A DNA stretch of 64,000 bases from Nostoc foliaceum FACHB-393 (GTDB lineage Bacteria; Cyanobacteriota; Cyanobacteriia; Cyanobacteriales; Nostocaceae): positions 62,001-126,000 of the forward strand of contig NZ_JACJTD010000019.1 in assembly GCF_014698505.1 (NCBI RefSeq), written 5' to 3'. The notes under the pieces are model-generated. The model made no database searches, was not told where the DNA came from, and saw only the letters and a program-made list of their open reading frames with translations. Both the position numbers and the translations under genes were made by a program. Positions 62,835-64,000 of this stretch are shown piece after piece; within the stretch, counting starts at the first letter, position 1; the number at the start of each line of letters is the position of its first letter.

Positions 62835-63067
62835 TGATTTATAAAAATGTTAAAGCAGGGGTTAAAATAAGCCTTTTCCCAAAAGTATAACGCTTGCTTT
62901 GTTTCACTGCTCAGAAGTGCGTCTGTTTAACTTTTGTATACATGAATCATCGATTACACACTATGGTGATAATTAATTTCATATAATCGCTTTGTTTCTT
63001 GGTTTCTCTGCTACTCCCCTTTTCGGTAAAATAACTTAGCAGATCAGCAAGGAACAGGTTCAGGATC

Positions 63068-63940
63068 ATGGCTCAAGCTAGTATTGGGATTATTGGTGGC
63101 AGTGGTCTGTATAAAATGGATGCGCTCAAAGATGTGGAAGAGGTGCATATCCAAACTCCATTTGGTTCACCATCAGATGCTTTGATTCTGGGAACTTTGG
63201 ATGGGACAAGGGTAGCTTTTTTAGCGCGTCATGGCCGTAATCATACACTGTTACCCTCTGAGTTACCGTTTCGCGCTAATATTTATGCGATGAAGCAATT
63301 GGGTGTGGAGTATTTAATTTCAGCTAGTGCTGTTGGTTCCTTGAAAGCAGAGGCGAAACCACTGGATATGGTGGTGCCAGATCAGTTTATTGATAGAACA
63401 AAAAATCGGATTTCAACGTTTTTTGGTGAGGGAATTGTTGCTCACATTGCCTTTGGCGATCCGATTTGTAAGAATTTGGCTGTTGTGTTGGCAGATGCGA
63501 TCGCATCTCTCAATTTACCAGAAGTTACTCTCCATCGCGGCGGTACTTATGTGTGCATGGAAGGGCCGGCTTTTTCTACAAAGGCAGAATCGAATCTTTA
63601 CCGCAGTTGGGATGCAACAATCATTGGAATGACGAATTTACCAGAGGCGAAGTTGGCAAGAGAAGCGGAAATTGCTTATGCAACCTTAGCGCTGGTGACA
63701 GATTATGATTGTTGGCATCCAGACCATGACAGTGTGACGGTGGAGATGGTGATTGGCAATTTGCTGCGGAATGCTGTGAATGCTCAAAAGGTGATTCAAG
63801 AAACTGTGCGGCGCTTGAGTGAGAATCCGCCAACCAGTGAGGCGCATTCGGCGTTGCAGTATGCGATTTTGACTCAGTTGGATAAAGCACCAGCCGCGAC
63901 GAAGGAAAAGTTAGGGTTATTGTTGCAGAAGTATTTGTAG
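63068..63940 (+). CDS. mtnP: S-methyl-5'-thioadenosine phosphorylase
   Basis: Cleaves methylthioadenosine, a by-product of polyamine and SAM chemistry, to adenine and methylthioribose 1-phosphate, feeding methionine salvage. 290 residues: [40 protein letters not shown], and [10 protein letters not shown] for phosphate and base; [13 protein letters not shown]; and [30 protein letters not shown] for the purine. The motif after GMT ([10 protein letters not shown]) fits MtnP. Start ATG 63068 with AAGGAAC some 12-18 nt upstream. The downstream 60 bp hold two HIP1 sites and no terminator. Confidence 0.95.
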   Translation: MAQASIGIIGGSGLYKMDALKDVEEVHIQTPFGSPSDALILGTLDGTRVAFLARHGRNHTLLPSELPFRANIYAMKQLGVEYLISASAVGSLKAEAKPLDMVVPDQFIDRTKNRISTFFGEGIVAHIAFGDPICKNLAVVLADAIASLNLPEVTLHRGGTYVCMEGPAFSTKAESNLYRSWDATIIGMTNLPEAKLAREAEIAYATLALVTDYDCWHPDHDSVTVEMVIGNLLRNAVNAQKVIQETVRRLSENPPTSEAHSALQYAILTQLDKAPAATKEKLGLLLQKYL

Positions 63941-64000
63941 CTTATAACTAGGCGATCGCACTTTCTCTAACTTAATTGCGATCGCACTTCCTCAGATTAC

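Overview
The window looks like chromosome of a filamentous, Nostoc/Anabaena-type cyanobacterium. The evidence is the very frequent HIP1 octamer (GCGATCGC), heptamer tandem repeats between genes (ATTAGTC / AATGACA / CTAACTC types), dispersed Nostoc-like palindromes, and a cyanobacterial gene set: a fused Ser/Thr kinase-histidine kinase, a group 2 sigma factor, a KaiB-domain protein, a CPP1-like protein, a COP23 protein, an ssl1498-type light-harvesting-like protein, DUF2811 and ChaB. I cannot name the strain. No CRISPR array, rRNA, tRNA or complete insertion sequence was seen.

Layout. 1-6.2 kb: a truncated SnoaL-like gene and a giant hybrid sensor kinase. 6.3-20 kb: mostly housekeeping (nucleotidyltransferase-like protein, corrinoid adenosyltransferase, sigma factor, HerA-like ATPase, glutathione transferase, fasciclin protein, hemL, ChaB, hisIE, APH-like kinase). 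20-31.4 kb: an MFS transporter, a response regulator, a CPP1-like protein, a DUF4360 secreted protein, a KaiB-domain protein beside a PilT ATPase, a small membrane protein with a duplicated terminator, and wecB. 31.5-35.4 kb: an SH3/peptidoglycan-binding protein, a decayed NB-ARC gene joined to a decayed Uma2 gene, a Zur-like Fur regulator, purS and purQ.

35.5-53.4 kb is the most striking region. Five large genes lie on the minus strand: HlyD adaptor, C39-like ABC exporter with a cyclic-nucleotide-binding-type domain, VCBS/cadherin/DUF4114 protein, GDPD-in-phytase-like RTX protein, and an endonuclease-phytase RTX protein. Together they look like a type I secretion locus whose cargo attacks extracellular organic phosphate (phytate, glycerophosphodiesters, possibly nucleic acids) and that also exports a large calcium-binding surface protein. 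The outer-membrane TolC partner is not in the window.

54-64 kb: a COP23 protein, a 56-residue light-harvesting-like protein, an overlapping DUF1611/enolase-superfamily pair (DgcN-DgcA-like amino-acid metabolism), a NUDIX hydrolase followed 20 bp later by a TIR-domain protein, a tightly head-to-head nucleoside hydrolase/cytosine deaminase pair (nucleobase salvage), a metallophosphoesterase and mtnP. The NUDIX-TIR pair is the second candidate for an uncharacterised system.
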